A stretch of 40,858 nt of DNA from JAHWJR01 sp035942035 (GTDB lineage: Bacteria > Actinomycetota > Acidimicrobiia > Acidimicrobiales > CADCSY01). Where the stretch lies: positions 1-40,858 of the forward strand of contig DASZDK010000083.1 in assembly GCA_035942035.1 (NCBI GenBank), read 5' to 3'. This document shows, one piece after another, positions 18,303 through 26,645 of the stretch; within the stretch, counting starts at the first letter, position 1; every line of letters begins with the position of its first letter. Position numbers and translations under genes: made by a program. Below the pieces are notes generated by a model. The model saw only the letters and a list, made by a program, of their open reading frames with translations. It made no database searches and was not told the origin of the DNA.

Positions 18303-19976
18303 ATGGAGAACCCTGACATTCTACTTCGGCCCGAGTTCCTCGTGTCGATCTTCGCCATCCTGGGCGTCACCGGCCTGGCGCTGTACTTCACGCGCCACGA
18401 CCGCCGGAAGCCCGAGTCACCGTCAGCGCCCGTGCCCATGGCCGACCCCGGCCCCACCCGGGCCCGGGTCGAGAAGAAGGGCGTCGGCAAGGAGCCTGCC
18501 GGCGGCAAGGCCACGACCTGTTCCGCCGAGCCGGGTGCCAGCACCACCCCGGTGTTCGCCAAGGCGTCGGCCCTCGACGGGCCCAAGGTCACCTTCGCCG
18601 ACGTCGCCGGCCTCGACGAGGCGGTGGCCGAGCTCCGTGAGGTCAAGGAGTACCTGACCGACCCCGGGCGGTTCCGCCGACTGGGCGCTGAGCTGCCCCG
18701 GGGCATCCTGCTGTGCGGCAACCCGGGCAACGGGAAGACGCTGCTGGCTCGGGCGCTGGCCGGCGAGGCCGACGTCCCGTTCTACTTCACCTCGGCGGCC
18801 AGCTTCGTGGAGCAGTACGTGGGCCTCGGCGCCGCCCGCATCCGGTCGTTGTTCGACGAGGCCAAGCAACAGGAGTCCGGCGCCATCGTGTTCATCGACG
18901 AGCTCGACGCGGTCGGCGCCAAGCGCAGCGGCAGCGGCCACGGCGAGCGGGAGTTCGACCACACGCTCAACCAGCTGCTGGTCGAGCTCGATGGCTTCGC
19001 CGCCACCTCCGGCGTGGTCATCCTGGGTGCCACCAACCGCCCGGAGCTCCTCGACACCGCCCTGGTACGCCCCGGGCGCTTCGACCGCCGCATCCACATC
19101 GACGTCCCCGACCTCGCCGGGCGGATCGCCATCCTGCGGCTCTACGCCGAGCGGCGTCCGTTCTCCCGCCAGGTCGACTGGAGCGACGTGGCCACGCAGA
19201 CCACCGGGCTCAGCGGGGCGGAGCTGGCCAACATCGTCAACGAGGCGTCCCTTCTGGCCGCCCGCCGGCACCGCACCAAGATCACCGCCGACGAGGTCGA
19301 GGAGGCAGTGGCCCGCGTGTCGGGCGGGGCCCGCACCTCCCGGGTCATCGACGAGAACGAGAAGCGGCTCATCGCCTACCACGAGGCAGGCCACGCCCTG
19401 TTGTCGCTGCTGCTCAAGAACGTGAAGATCCCGCCCCGGGTGTCGATCGTGCCGCGGTCGGCCGGCAGCCTGAAGTCGCCGTGGTCGTTCGGTGACGACA
19501 GAAGCACGCTCACCAAGCGCGAGCTCATGGCCCGCCTCATCGTCCTGCTCGGCGGGCGGGCGGCCGAGGTGGCGACCTTCGGCGAGCCCAGCACCCGGGC
19601 CGAGGACGACCTCGACGATGCCGCCAAGCTGGCCCGGCGGATGGTCGAGCGCTGGGCCATGACCGGGCGCTACGAGCTGGCCGGCCGCGACGAGGACGCG
19701 GTCACCCGCTCGCGCACCGAGTCCCGGTCCGAGCCGGGAGTCGCCAAGCTCCTCTCCCAGGCCGAGCAGATCGCCCGCTCCATCCTCCAGGACAACGGCC
19801 CTCGCCTGGCCGCCCTGGCCGAGCGGCTCATGCACGACGAGACCCTCAGCGTGGCCCAGATGGCGGCGGCGGCGGGACTGCCCGATCCGGCCGAGGAGCG
19901 GCTGGCGGCGTCGGATGGCGCCGCCGCCTCGATCTTCGACGGTGCCTCCACGTCGGTCACCCGCTTGCACGGCTGA
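18303..19976 (+). CDS. FtsH-like membrane AAA+ zinc metalloprotease, short form
   Basis: About 557 residues from the ATG at 18303, which is preceded at 9 nt by GAGGTG; a GTG at 18291 is an alternative. One N-terminal helix (residues ~10-28), a Pro/Lys-rich linker, then the AAA module: Walker A GNPGNGKT (139-146) instead of the usual GPPGTGKT, Walker B IVFIDELDAVG and SRH ATNRPELLDTALVRPGRFDR. The M41 protease site HEAGH is at 360-364, with a third-ligand Asp in STRAEDDLDDA. Canonical FtsH has two helices around a periplasmic domain and is 600-700 residues; this one lacks that domain. It is probably a paralogue anchored by one helix. Confidence 0.85.
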   Translation: MENPDILLRPEFLVSIFAILGVTGLALYFTRHDRRKPESPSAPVPMADPGPTRARVEKKGVGKEPAGGKATTCSAEPGASTTPVFAKASALDGPKVTFADVAGLDEAVAELREVKEYLTDPGRFRRLGAELPRGILLCGNPGNGKTLLARALAGEADVPFYFTSAASFVEQYVGLGAARIRSLFDEAKQQESGAIVFIDELDAVGAKRSGSGHGEREFDHTLNQLLVELDGFAATSGVVILGATNRPELLDTALVRPGRFDRRIHIDVPDLAGRIAILRLYAERRPFSRQVDWSDVATQTTGLSGAELANIVNEASLLAARRHRTKITADEVEEAVARVSGGARTSRVIDENEKRLIAYHEAGHALLSLLLKNVKIPPRVSIVPRSAGSLKSPWSFGDDRSTLTKRELMARLIVLLGGRAAEVATFGEPSTRAEDDLDDAAKLARRMVERWAMTGRYELAGRDEDAVTRSRTESRSEPGVAKLLSQAEQIARSILQDNGPRLAALAERLMHDETLSVAQMAAAAGLPDPAEERLAASDGAAASIFDGASTSVTRLHG

Positions 19977-20031
19977 GGCACCGGCCGCCGGTTCGCCGCC
20001 AGGATGGCCTGAGCTGGACGGGGCGCTGCCC

Positions 20032-20553
20032 GTGCGGCTGTTCGTGGCCGTGCGGCCGCCCCCGGAGGTGGTGGCGGTCCTGGCCGCCCTGTCCCGTCCC
20101 GAGCGACCGGGGCTGCGGTGGACGCCGCCGGAGCAGTGGCACGTCACCCTTCGCTTCTTCGGGCCAGTCGACGCCGAACAGGCGCAGGCGGCGCTGCGGG
20201 GGGTGGCCGAGGCGGCAAGGGCGGAGCCGTCGGCGCCGGCCCGGCTCGGCCCCGAGGTCGGGCGCTTTGGCCGGCGGGTCCTGCACGTGCCGGTGGCCGG
20301 GCTCGAGTCACTGGCCGCCGCCGTCGTCGCCCGTACCGGCGACGTGGGCCGGCCGCCCGATCCTCGGCCCTTCACGGGGCACGTGACGCTGGCCCGCAAC
20401 CGGGGGAAGGCGGCGCTGGCCGACCTCACCGGTGGCGGCGTGGAGGCCCGGTGGCAGGTGCGCGAGGTGGCGGTGATGGACAGCGTGGCCCAGGCGGCAG
20501 GGACACCCAACCGCTACGAGACGGTGGCGACCTTTCCGCTCACGGGTCCTTGA
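20032..20553 (+). CDS. thpR: RNA 2',3'-cyclic phosphodiesterase (2H family, ThpR)
   Basis: About 173 residues. The two catalytic His-x-Thr motifs of the 2H phosphoesterases are present in HVTLRFFG (~residues 37-44) and HVTLARNRG (~118-126). The family opens RNA 2',3'-cyclic phosphates and was first described as 2'-5' RNA ligase. I chose the GTG at 20032 (VRLFVAVRPP), the usual family N-terminus; the frame is open for 39 more codons upstream, overlapping ftsH. It lies 56 nt after the ftsH stop and may be co-transcribed with it. Confidence 0.88.
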   Translation: MRLFVAVRPPPEVVAVLAALSRPERPGLRWTPPEQWHVTLRFFGPVDAEQAQAALRGVAEAARAEPSAPARLGPEVGRFGRRVLHVPVAGLESLAAAVVARTGDVGRPPDPRPFTGHVTLARNRGKAALADLTGGGVEARWQVREVAVMDSVAQAAGTPNRYETVATFPLTGP

Positions 20554-20578
20554 ACGAACGAGCGTTCGGGAGTAGCGT
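20550..20578 (+). promoter_or_regulatory. recA promoter P1 with LexA box
   Basis: A -35 TTGAAC (20550-20555) and -10 TAGCGT (20573-20578) are separated by exactly 17 nt. The palindrome CGAACGAGCGTTCG (20555-20568) fills the start of the spacer, so LexA bound here would occlude RNA polymerase. The same box type occurs before lexA in this window. Confidence 0.85.
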
Positions 20579-20599
20579 CGGAAGTCACACCCATGTGAT

Positions 20600-20622
20600 T
20601 TGTCACACCTCGTTCGTAGGGT
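20600..20622 (+). promoter_or_regulatory. recA promoter P2, RecA-NDp/PafBC type
   Basis: TTGTCACAC, then 8 nt, then TAGGGT. The known consensus of the LexA-independent DNA-damage promoter of actinobacteria is TTGTCRGTG-N8-TANNNT. The first six bases, the N8 spacing and the -10 all match; the GTG part does not. Transcription would start near 20629, about 55 nt before recA. Confidence 0.65.
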
Positions 20623-20684
20623 GGTGCCCACGTCGGACCTCCGGGGTCCCCAGCTCGTCACGCGACAGAGACAGGAGCAACCAG

Positions 20685-21728
20685 GTGGATCGAGACCAGG
20701 CCCTCAAGATGGCGATCAGCCAGATCGACAAGCAGCACGGCAAGGGCTCCATCATGAAGATGGGCGAGAAGGGCACCATGGACATCGAGTCGATCTCCAC
20801 CGGCGCCCTCGCCCTCGACCTCGCTCTCGGCATCGGGGGCCTCCCCCGGGGCCGGGTCGTCGAGGTCTTCGGACCCGAGTCGTCGGGCAAGTCCACCCTG
20901 GCCATGCACGTGGTGGCCGAGGCCCAGCGCAACGGCGGCATCTGCGCCTACATCGACGCCGAGCACGCCATGGACCCGGTCTACGCCCGGGCCATCGGCG
21001 TCGACGTCGACGAGCTCTTGATCTCCCAGCCCGACACCGGGGAGCAGGCGCTCGAGATCGTCGACGTGTTGATCCGCTCCGGTGCGCTCGACGTGGTGGT
21101 CGTCGACTCGGTGGCCGCGCTCACGCCCCGGGCTGAGATCGAGGGTGAGATGGGCGACGCCCACGTGGGCCTGCAAGCCCGGCTCATGTCCCAGGCGCTG
21201 CGCAAGCTCACCGCCAACCTCAACAAGTCCCACACCATCTGCGTCTTCATCAACCAGCTGCGGGAGAAGATCGGGGTGATGTTCGGGTCTCCCGAGACCA
21301 CCCCCGGCGGTCGGGCGCTCAAGTTCTACTCGTCGGTCCGTCTCGACATCCGTCGCATCGAGGCGATCAAGGACGGCGTCGAGGTGGTGGGCAATCGCAC
21401 CCGGGTCAAGGTGGTGAAGAACAAGGTGAGCTCACCGTTCAAGATGGCCGAGTTCGACATCATGTACGGCAAGGGCATCAGCCGCGAAGGCTCACTGCTC
21501 GACGTCGGGGTCGAGCTGGGCATCGTCAAGAAGTCGGGCGCCTGGTACACCTACGAGGGCGAGCAGCTGGGCCAGGGACGGGAGAACGCCAAGACCTTCC
21601 TGGGCGACAACCCCGAGCTCATGGTCGAGATCTCCGAGCGCATCCGGGTGGCGGTGGGCATCGACGCCGGCAAGGAGAGCGCCGGTGATGTCGTCGATCC
21701 CGACGACCAGCCGCTGCGTCTCGACTGA
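20685..21728 (+). CDS. recA: Recombinase RecA
   Basis: 347 residues. DNA-dependent ATPase for homologous recombination and co-protease for LexA self-cleavage. Walker A GPESSGKST is at 63-71, and LDVVVVDSVAALTPRAEIEG (Walker B and loop L1 region) and FINQLREKIGVMFGSPETTP (loop L2) are intact, as is the C-terminal acidic tail (residues 325-347). No intein, unlike M. tuberculosis. GTG start is preceded by GGAG (20674-20677). Regulated by two damage-type promoters upstream. The recX gene that often follows recA is absent. Confidence 0.98.
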   Translation: MDRDQALKMAISQIDKQHGKGSIMKMGEKGTMDIESISTGALALDLALGIGGLPRGRVVEVFGPESSGKSTLAMHVVAEAQRNGGICAYIDAEHAMDPVYARAIGVDVDELLISQPDTGEQALEIVDVLIRSGALDVVVVDSVAALTPRAEIEGEMGDAHVGLQARLMSQALRKLTANLNKSHTICVFINQLREKIGVMFGSPETTPGGRALKFYSSVRLDIRRIEAIKDGVEVVGNRTRVKVVKNKVSSPFKMAEFDIMYGKGISREGSLLDVGVELGIVKKSGAWYTYEGEQLGQGRENAKTFLGDNPELMVEISERIRVAVGIDAGKESAGDVVDPDDQPLRLD

Positions 21729-21745
21729 TTCGTCCACGCCTCGAG

Positions 21746-21758
21746 CGCCCGAAGGGCG
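21746..21758. terminator. Small hairpin after recA
   Basis: CGCCC-GAA-GGGCG begins 18 nt after the recA stop. It is short and has no T-run, so only a weak terminator candidate. Confidence 0.3.
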
Positions 21759-21799
21759 AAGGAGGAGTTCGGGGGTGTGGTGTCGAAATAGGTGCAGTG

Positions 21800-22183
21800 A
21801 TGGCCATGACGACACCCCCCACCGCAACCACCTCCGCCTCCCCGAACCACCACACGGGGCACGACGTGCTCAAGGTCTCCAGCAAGTCCAGTCCGAACTC
21901 GGTCGCCGGCGCCGTCGCCGGTGTGGTCCGGGAGTGCGGCACCGTCGAGCTTCAGGTCGTGGGGGCGGGTGCGCTCAACCAGGCGATCAAGGCCCTGGCC
22001 ATCGCCCGCGGGTACGTGGCCGACAGCGGCCTCGACCTGGTCTGCGTGCCCACCTTCGCCGACATCGAGATCGACGGCGAGCGCCGCACCGCCATCCGCC
22101 TGGGCGTCAGCGACCGCCACGCCGAACAGCCGGTCACCGGGCGCCCGCTCCGGCTGGCCGCCGAGGTCGTCGACGACGAGTAG
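21800..22183 (+). CDS. spoVS: Stage V sporulation protein S-like (SpoVS)
   Basis: About 127 residues. Residues 24-110 match SpoVS, a small Alba-superfamily nucleic-acid-binding-like protein: LKVSSKSSPNSVAGAVAGVV, GAGALNQAIKALAIARGYVA and FADIEIDGERRTAIRLGV. SpoVS affects spore coat and septation in Bacillus, but homologues are common in non-sporulating bacteria, where the role is unclear. A 20-residue Thr/Pro/Ala-rich N-terminal extension is unusual. The start is uncertain among GTG 21797, ATG 21800 and ATG 21806. It occupies the recX position between recA and miaB. Confidence 0.88.
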   Translation: MAMTTPPTATTSASPNHHTGHDVLKVSSKSSPNSVAGAVAGVVRECGTVELQVVGAGALNQAIKALAIARGYVADSGLDLVCVPTFADIEIDGERRTAIRLGVSDRHAEQPVTGRPLRLAAEVVDDE

Positions 22184-22209
22184 CCGGCGATGGCCGGTCC
22201 CGCTGGCTC

Positions 22210-22215
22210 TAGCCT
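22210..22215 (+). promoter_or_regulatory. -10 element of miaB (leaderless)
   Basis: TAGCCT, 7 nt, then the miaB GTG at 22223. No ribosome site. Confidence 0.6.
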
Positions 22216-22222
22216 GGGCCGA

Positions 22223-23632
22223 GTGAGCCGTCGCTACGCCATCCGCACGTTCGGATGCCAGATGAACGTGCACGACTCCGAGCGCATCGCCGGCCTGCTC
22301 GAGGCCGACGGGCTCCAGCCCGCCGACGACCCGGCCGATGCCGACGTGGTGGTGCTCAACACCTGCTGCATCCGCGAGAACGCCGACAACAAGCTGTACG
22401 GCACCCTCGGCCACCTCAAGACCGTCAAGGGGGCCCGGCCGGGGATGCAGGTCGTGGTGGCCGGGTGCCTGGCCCAGAAGGACCGGGAGCTGATCCAGCG
22501 ACGGGCCCCCCACGTCGACGTGGTGCTCGGCACCCACAACGTGGGGGCTGCCGTCGACCTGCTCCACCGGGCCGAGCGCGACGGTCCCCTCATGGAGATC
22601 CTGGAGGAGAGCGACGCCTTCCCCTCGGCCCTGCCGGTCCGGCGCGACCTGCCCTGGTCGGCGTGGGTGACCATCCAGATCGGCTGTGACAACGCCTGTG
22701 CCTTCTGCATCGTGCCGTCGGTCCGAGGGGTGGAGCTCAGCCGTCCCTTCGCCGAGGTGGTGTCCGAGGTGGAGCAGTTGGTGGACGCCGGCACGGTCGA
22801 GGTCACCCTGCTGGGCCAGAACGTGAACTCCTACGGCCGCGACCTCACCCGGGCTCGGCGGGCAGCGGGGGAGCCGGTGCGGGCCCGTCCCCTGTTTGCC
22901 GACCTGCTGCGGGCGCTGGGCGAGGTCGAGGGGCTCCGCCGCGTCCGCTTCACCAGCCCGCACCCCAAGGACCTCCGTCCCGAGACCATCACCGCCATGG
23001 CCGAGACGGGCGTGGTGTGCGAGCACCTGCACCTGCCGTTGCAGGCGGGCAGTGACCGCACCCTGGCCGCCATGCACCGGGGCTACACCGGCGAGCGCTA
23101 TCTGGAGAAGCTGGCCCAGGCCCGAGCGGCCGTTCCCGATCTGGCGGTGACCACCGACCTCATCGTGGGCTTCCCCGGCGAAACCGACGACGACTTCGAG
23201 CGCACCCTCGAGGTCGTGGCCGCCGCCGAGTACGACAGCGCCTACACCTTCGTGTTCAGCCCCCGGCCCGGCACCGAGGCGGCTGAGCGGGTCCACGACT
23301 TCGTGCCGCCCGAGATCACCGCCGAGCGCTTCGAGCGGCTGCGGGTGGTGGTCGAGCGGAGCGCCCTGGCCCGGCACCGGGCCCGGGTGGGCCGGCGCGA
23401 GGAGGTCGTGGTCGAGGGCCCCAGCAAGAAGGACGACGCCGTGCTCAGCGGACGCACCCGCCAAAACAAGCTGGTGCACTTCCGCTGCGCGACCCCCCTT
23501 GCTGCCGGCACCTTCGCCGACGTGGTGGTCACCGGTGCCGCGCCGCACCACCTGATCGGTGACCTGGCCGCCGTCACCGCCCGGCCCCGTCATCGCACCC
23601 GCATCCCCGTCGCCGTCGCCGTCGCCGGCTGA
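22223..23632 (+). CDS. miaB: tRNA-2-methylthio-N6-isopentenyladenosine methylthiotransferase MiaB
   Basis: 469 residues. Radical-SAM enzyme adding the methylthio group at A37 of tRNAs first prenylated by MiaA. UPF0004 domain cysteines lie in TFGCQMN, NTCCIREN and AGCLAQ. The radical-SAM triad is C155-x3-C159-x2-C162 in CDNACAFCIVPSVRG. The C-terminal TRAM domain is RREEVVVEGPSKKDDAVLSG. The chosen GTG sits 7 nt after a -10 element. miaA starts 8 nt after its stop, so the two consecutive steps are encoded together. Confidence 0.95.
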   Translation: MSRRYAIRTFGCQMNVHDSERIAGLLEADGLQPADDPADADVVVLNTCCIRENADNKLYGTLGHLKTVKGARPGMQVVVAGCLAQKDRELIQRRAPHVDVVLGTHNVGAAVDLLHRAERDGPLMEILEESDAFPSALPVRRDLPWSAWVTIQIGCDNACAFCIVPSVRGVELSRPFAEVVSEVEQLVDAGTVEVTLLGQNVNSYGRDLTRARRAAGEPVRARPLFADLLRALGEVEGLRRVRFTSPHPKDLRPETITAMAETGVVCEHLHLPLQAGSDRTLAAMHRGYTGERYLEKLAQARAAVPDLAVTTDLIVGFPGETDDDFERTLEVVAAAEYDSAYTFVFSPRPGTEAAERVHDFVPPEITAERFERLRVVVERSALARHRARVGRREEVVVEGPSKKDDAVLSGRTRQNKLVHFRCATPLAAGTFADVVVTGAAPHHLIGDLAAVTARPRHRTRIPVAVAVAG

Positions 23633-23640
23633 CCGAGTCC

Positions 23641-24555
23641 GTGCCTCCCGGTCACCTCGTCCTGCTCGGTGCCACCGCCACGGGCAAGTCGGCGCTGGCC
23701 CTGGAGGTGGCACGCCGGCACCCCGACGTCGAGCTGGTCAACCTCGACTCGATGCAGGTGTACCGGGGCATGGACATCGGTACGGCCAAGCCCAGCCCCG
23801 ACGAGCGGGCCGAGGTCCCGCACCACCTCCTCGACCTGGTCGACGCTACTGAGGACTTCTCCCTCGCCCGCTTCCAGGCCGCCGCCCGCTCCACCCTGGC
23901 CTCGATCGAGGCCCGCGGCCACCGGGCCGTGCTGGTGGGGGGCACCGGGCTGTACGTGCGAGCCGTGGTCGACGACCTGCAGCTCCCGGGGCGCTTCCCC
24001 GAGGCCCGCGCCGCGCTCGATGCCGAGTCCGACACGGCGTCCCTGCACCGCCGGCTGGCCGAGCTCGATCCCGTCGCCGCCCGCCGCATGGAGCCGACCA
24101 ACCGCCGTCGGGTGGTCCGGGCCCTGGAGGTGACGCTCGGCAGCGGGCGACCGTTCTCCTCGTTCGGTCCCGGCCTGGACGCCTACCCGCCTTCCCCGCT
24201 GGCCCAGGTGGGTCTGCGCCTCCCCCTCGACGTCCTCGACGCCCGCATCGCCCGGCGCTTCGGGGCCATGCTCGACGCCGGGCTGCTCGACGAGGTGCGG
24301 GCACTGCTGCGCCGGCCCGGCGGCCTCTCCCGCACCGCCGGCCAGGCCCTGGGCTACCGAGAGCTGGCCGCCCACCTCCAGGGCCGGTGCAGCGTGGACG
24401 AGGCTGGCGAGGAGGCGGTGCGTCGCACCCGGCGCTTCGCCCGCCGCCAGCTGCGCTGGTTTCGGCGCGACCCCCGCATCGAGTGGCTCGACGCCGGCGA
24501 GAACTCCCTCGCCCTGGCGCCCCCCCTCCTGGGAGACTGCCTGCAGTGCAGCTGA
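23641..24555 (+). CDS. miaA: tRNA dimethylallyltransferase MiaA
   Basis: 304 residues. Transfers dimethylallyl from DMAPP to A37 of tRNAs reading UNN codons. P-loop GATATGKSA (10-18), LDSMQVYRGMDIGTAKP, the PHHLLD motif and LVGGTGLYVRAV are all family blocks. GTG start follows miaB closely, and the 3' end overlaps dapF by 10 nt. Length is normal. Confidence 0.96.
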   Translation: MPPGHLVLLGATATGKSALALEVARRHPDVELVNLDSMQVYRGMDIGTAKPSPDERAEVPHHLLDLVDATEDFSLARFQAAARSTLASIEARGHRAVLVGGTGLYVRAVVDDLQLPGRFPEARAALDAESDTASLHRRLAELDPVAARRMEPTNRRRVVRALEVTLGSGRPFSSFGPGLDAYPPSPLAQVGLRLPLDVLDARIARRFGAMLDAGLLDEVRALLRRPGGLSRTAGQALGYRELAAHLQGRCSVDEAGEEAVRRTRRFARRQLRWFRRDPRIEWLDAGENSLALAPPLLGDCLQCS

Positions 24556-25376
24556 GCAAGCACCATGCCCTGGGCAACGACTTCCTGGTGCTGCTCGACG
24601 CCCGGTGCCGCTGGTCGGTGGACGGCGCCACCGCCCGGGCGCTGTGCCACCGCCGCCGGGGCGTGGGGGCCGACGGGCTGCTGCGGGCGTCGGCCGGCAC
24701 CGACGGGGCCGACGTCGACATGACGCTGTGGAACGCCGACGGCGGGCTGGCCGAGATGAGCGGCAACGGCATCCGCTGCCTGGGCCAGGCCATCGCCCGG
24801 GCCCGCGGGACGAACGAGCTCGATTTGGTGGTGGGCACGGCCGGTGGGCCCCGGCGGCTCCGCGTCGGCGCCGGACCCACGCCGGGCGCGGCATGGGTGG
24901 AGGTCGACATGGGCACGGCCGACAAGGGACCGGCGGGGTCGGCCCCGGCGTCCGCCCCGGTCCTGGAGGCGGCGACCGTCGACATGGGCAACCCCCACCT
25001 CGTCCTGCTGGTCGACGACCCGGCGGCGGTCGACCTGGCCGCGCTGGGTCCCGCCTGCCAAGGCGAGTTCGAGCACGGGATCAACGTCGAGGTGGTGGCT
25101 CCCCGCCCGGGCCGTGCCGACGCCCTTGACCTGCGGGTGTGGGAGCGCGGCGCCGGCCTCACCCAGGCCTGCGGCACCGGTGCCTGCGCCGCCGTCTTCG
25201 CCGCCCACGGGTGGGGCCTGGTGGGCGCCCGGGTGCGGGTGACCATGCCCGGCGGCGAGCTCGACGTGGCCCTGGGCGACGACGGCATCTCCCTCGTCGG
25301 ACCGGCGGTCCACGTGGCCGACGTCGAGGTCCCCGTCCCGCCCCTGTCCGGCGTCGGCGGAGCGGCATGGTCCTGA
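24546..25376 (+). CDS. dapF: Diaminopimelate epimerase (DapF)
   Basis: 276 residues. Converts LL-diaminopimelate to the meso form used in peptidoglycan and lysine. Both catalytic cysteines are present: Cys78 in MSGNGIRCLG and Cys209 in TQACGTGACA. The family N-terminus KHHALGNDFLVL is at residues 5-16. The GTG at 24546 overlaps miaA and the stop overlaps hflX by 10 nt, so it is embedded in a miaB-miaA-dapF-hflX operon as in other actinobacteria. Confidence 0.96.
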   Translation: MQLSKHHALGNDFLVLLDARCRWSVDGATARALCHRRRGVGADGLLRASAGTDGADVDMTLWNADGGLAEMSGNGIRCLGQAIARARGTNELDLVVGTAGGPRRLRVGAGPTPGAAWVEVDMGTADKGPAGSAPASAPVLEAATVDMGNPHLVLLVDDPAAVDLAALGPACQGEFEHGINVEVVAPRPGRADALDLRVWERGAGLTQACGTGACAAVFAAHGWGLVGARVRVTMPGGELDVALGDDGISLVGPAVHVADVEVPVPPLSGVGGAAWS

Positions 25377-26629
25377 TCGAACGCTCCTTCCGGGAGCGCA
25401 TCATCCTGGTTGGCGTCACCATCCCCCCCACCACGGTGGAGGAGACCGAGGCCCACCTCGACGAGCTGGCCCTCCTGGTCGACACCGCCGGTGCCGACGT
25501 CGTGGCCCGGGTGGTGCAGCGCCGGAACGCCCCCGACCCGGCCACGTTCGTCGGCAAGGGCAAGGCCGCCGAGCTGCGGGACGTGTCCCTCGAGGTCGAC
25601 TCCGACACCGTGGTGTTCGACGACGAGCTCAGCCCGGCCCAGAGCCGCAACCTGGAGAAGCTCCTCGGCCGCACCGCCATCGACCGCACGGCGGTGATCC
25701 TCGACATCTTCGCCCAGAACGCCCGCACCCGCGAGGGCAAGGCCCAGGTCGAGCTGGCCCAGCTGCGCTACCGGCTCCCCCGGTTGCGCGGCCGGGGTCT
25801 GTCGCTGTCGCAGCAAGCCGGCGGCATCGGCACCCGGGGGCCGGGCGAGACCCAGCTCGAGGTCGACCGCCGGCGCCTGCTCCGGCGCATGACCACCCTC
25901 GAGACCGAGCTGGCCCAGCTCGAGCGCACCCGGCGCACCCAGCGCAAGGCCAGGGGCCGGGGGCGCAACCGCAGCGTCTCGATCGTGGGGTACACCAACG
26001 CCGGCAAGTCCACCCTGCTCAACCGCCTCACCGAGGCCGGCGTGCTGGTCGAGGACCGGCTGTTCGCCACCCTCGATCCCCGGGCCCGCCGGCTGGAGCT
26101 GCCCGGTGGCGAGGCGGTGGTGCTCTCGGACACGGTCGGCTTCGTCCGCAAGCTCCCGCACCAGCTGGTGGAGGCCTTCCGCTCGACCCTGGAGGTGGTG
26201 GCCCAGTCCGACCTGCTCGTCCACGTGGTCGACGCCGCCGCCTCCGACCCCGACGCCCACATGCGGGCGGTGCGGGCCGTGCTCGACGAGATCGGCGCCG
26301 GCGAGGTGCCGGAGCTGGTGGCGTTCAACAAGACGGACGTGGCGCTGGAGGCCAAGCGCCTCGCCGACCACCACCCCGGCTCGGTGGCCGTCTCGGCCCT
26401 GACCGGGGCGGGGATCGACGACCTCGTCAGCGCGGTGGCCGACCGGCTGCGGGCGCTGGAAGCCGTGGTCGAGCTGGCGGTGCCCTACGACCGGGGCGAC
26501 GTGGTGGCCGCCCTGCACCGTGAGGGCGAGGTGCTGGTCGAGGTGCACGAGGCCTCCGCCACCCGGCTCCGGGCCCGGCTCGACGCCGCCGCCGCCCGGC
26601 GCTTCGACGAGTTCGTTGTCAGCGACTGA
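25367..26629 (+). CDS. hflX: GTPase HflX
   Basis: 420 residues. Ribosome-associated GTPase that splits stalled 70S or 100S ribosomes under stress. The N-terminal HflX domain has FVGKGKAAEL and FDDELSPAQSRNLEKLLG. GIGTRGPGETQLEVDRR precedes the G domain, which has G1 GYTNAGKST (208-216), G3 DTVGF and G4 NKTD. The ATG at 25367 overlaps the end of dapF; the upstream open frame is the dapF shadow. Confidence 0.95.
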   Translation: MVLIERSFRERIILVGVTIPPTTVEETEAHLDELALLVDTAGADVVARVVQRRNAPDPATFVGKGKAAELRDVSLEVDSDTVVFDDELSPAQSRNLEKLLGRTAIDRTAVILDIFAQNARTREGKAQVELAQLRYRLPRLRGRGLSLSQQAGGIGTRGPGETQLEVDRRRLLRRMTTLETELAQLERTRRTQRKARGRGRNRSVSIVGYTNAGKSTLLNRLTEAGVLVEDRLFATLDPRARRLELPGGEAVVLSDTVGFVRKLPHQLVEAFRSTLEVVAQSDLLVHVVDAAASDPDAHMRAVRAVLDEIGAGEVPELVAFNKTDVALEAKRLADHHPGSVAVSALTGAGIDDLVSAVADRLRALEAVVELAVPYDRGDVVAALHREGEVLVEVHEASATRLRARLDAAAARRFDEFVVSD

Positions 26630-26645
26630 GGGGCGGGCGCCGGGC

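Noticed and set aside
20585..20598. CRP/FNR-type operator TCACA-N4-TGTGA before recA
   Set aside because: The arms are in the reverse order to TGTGA-N6-TCACA and the spacing is wrong; kept only as an inverted repeat between the recA promoters.
25378..25391. LexA-box-like CGAACGCTCCTTCC at the start of hflX
   Set aside because: Only the left half-site matches, and it lies inside coding sequence.
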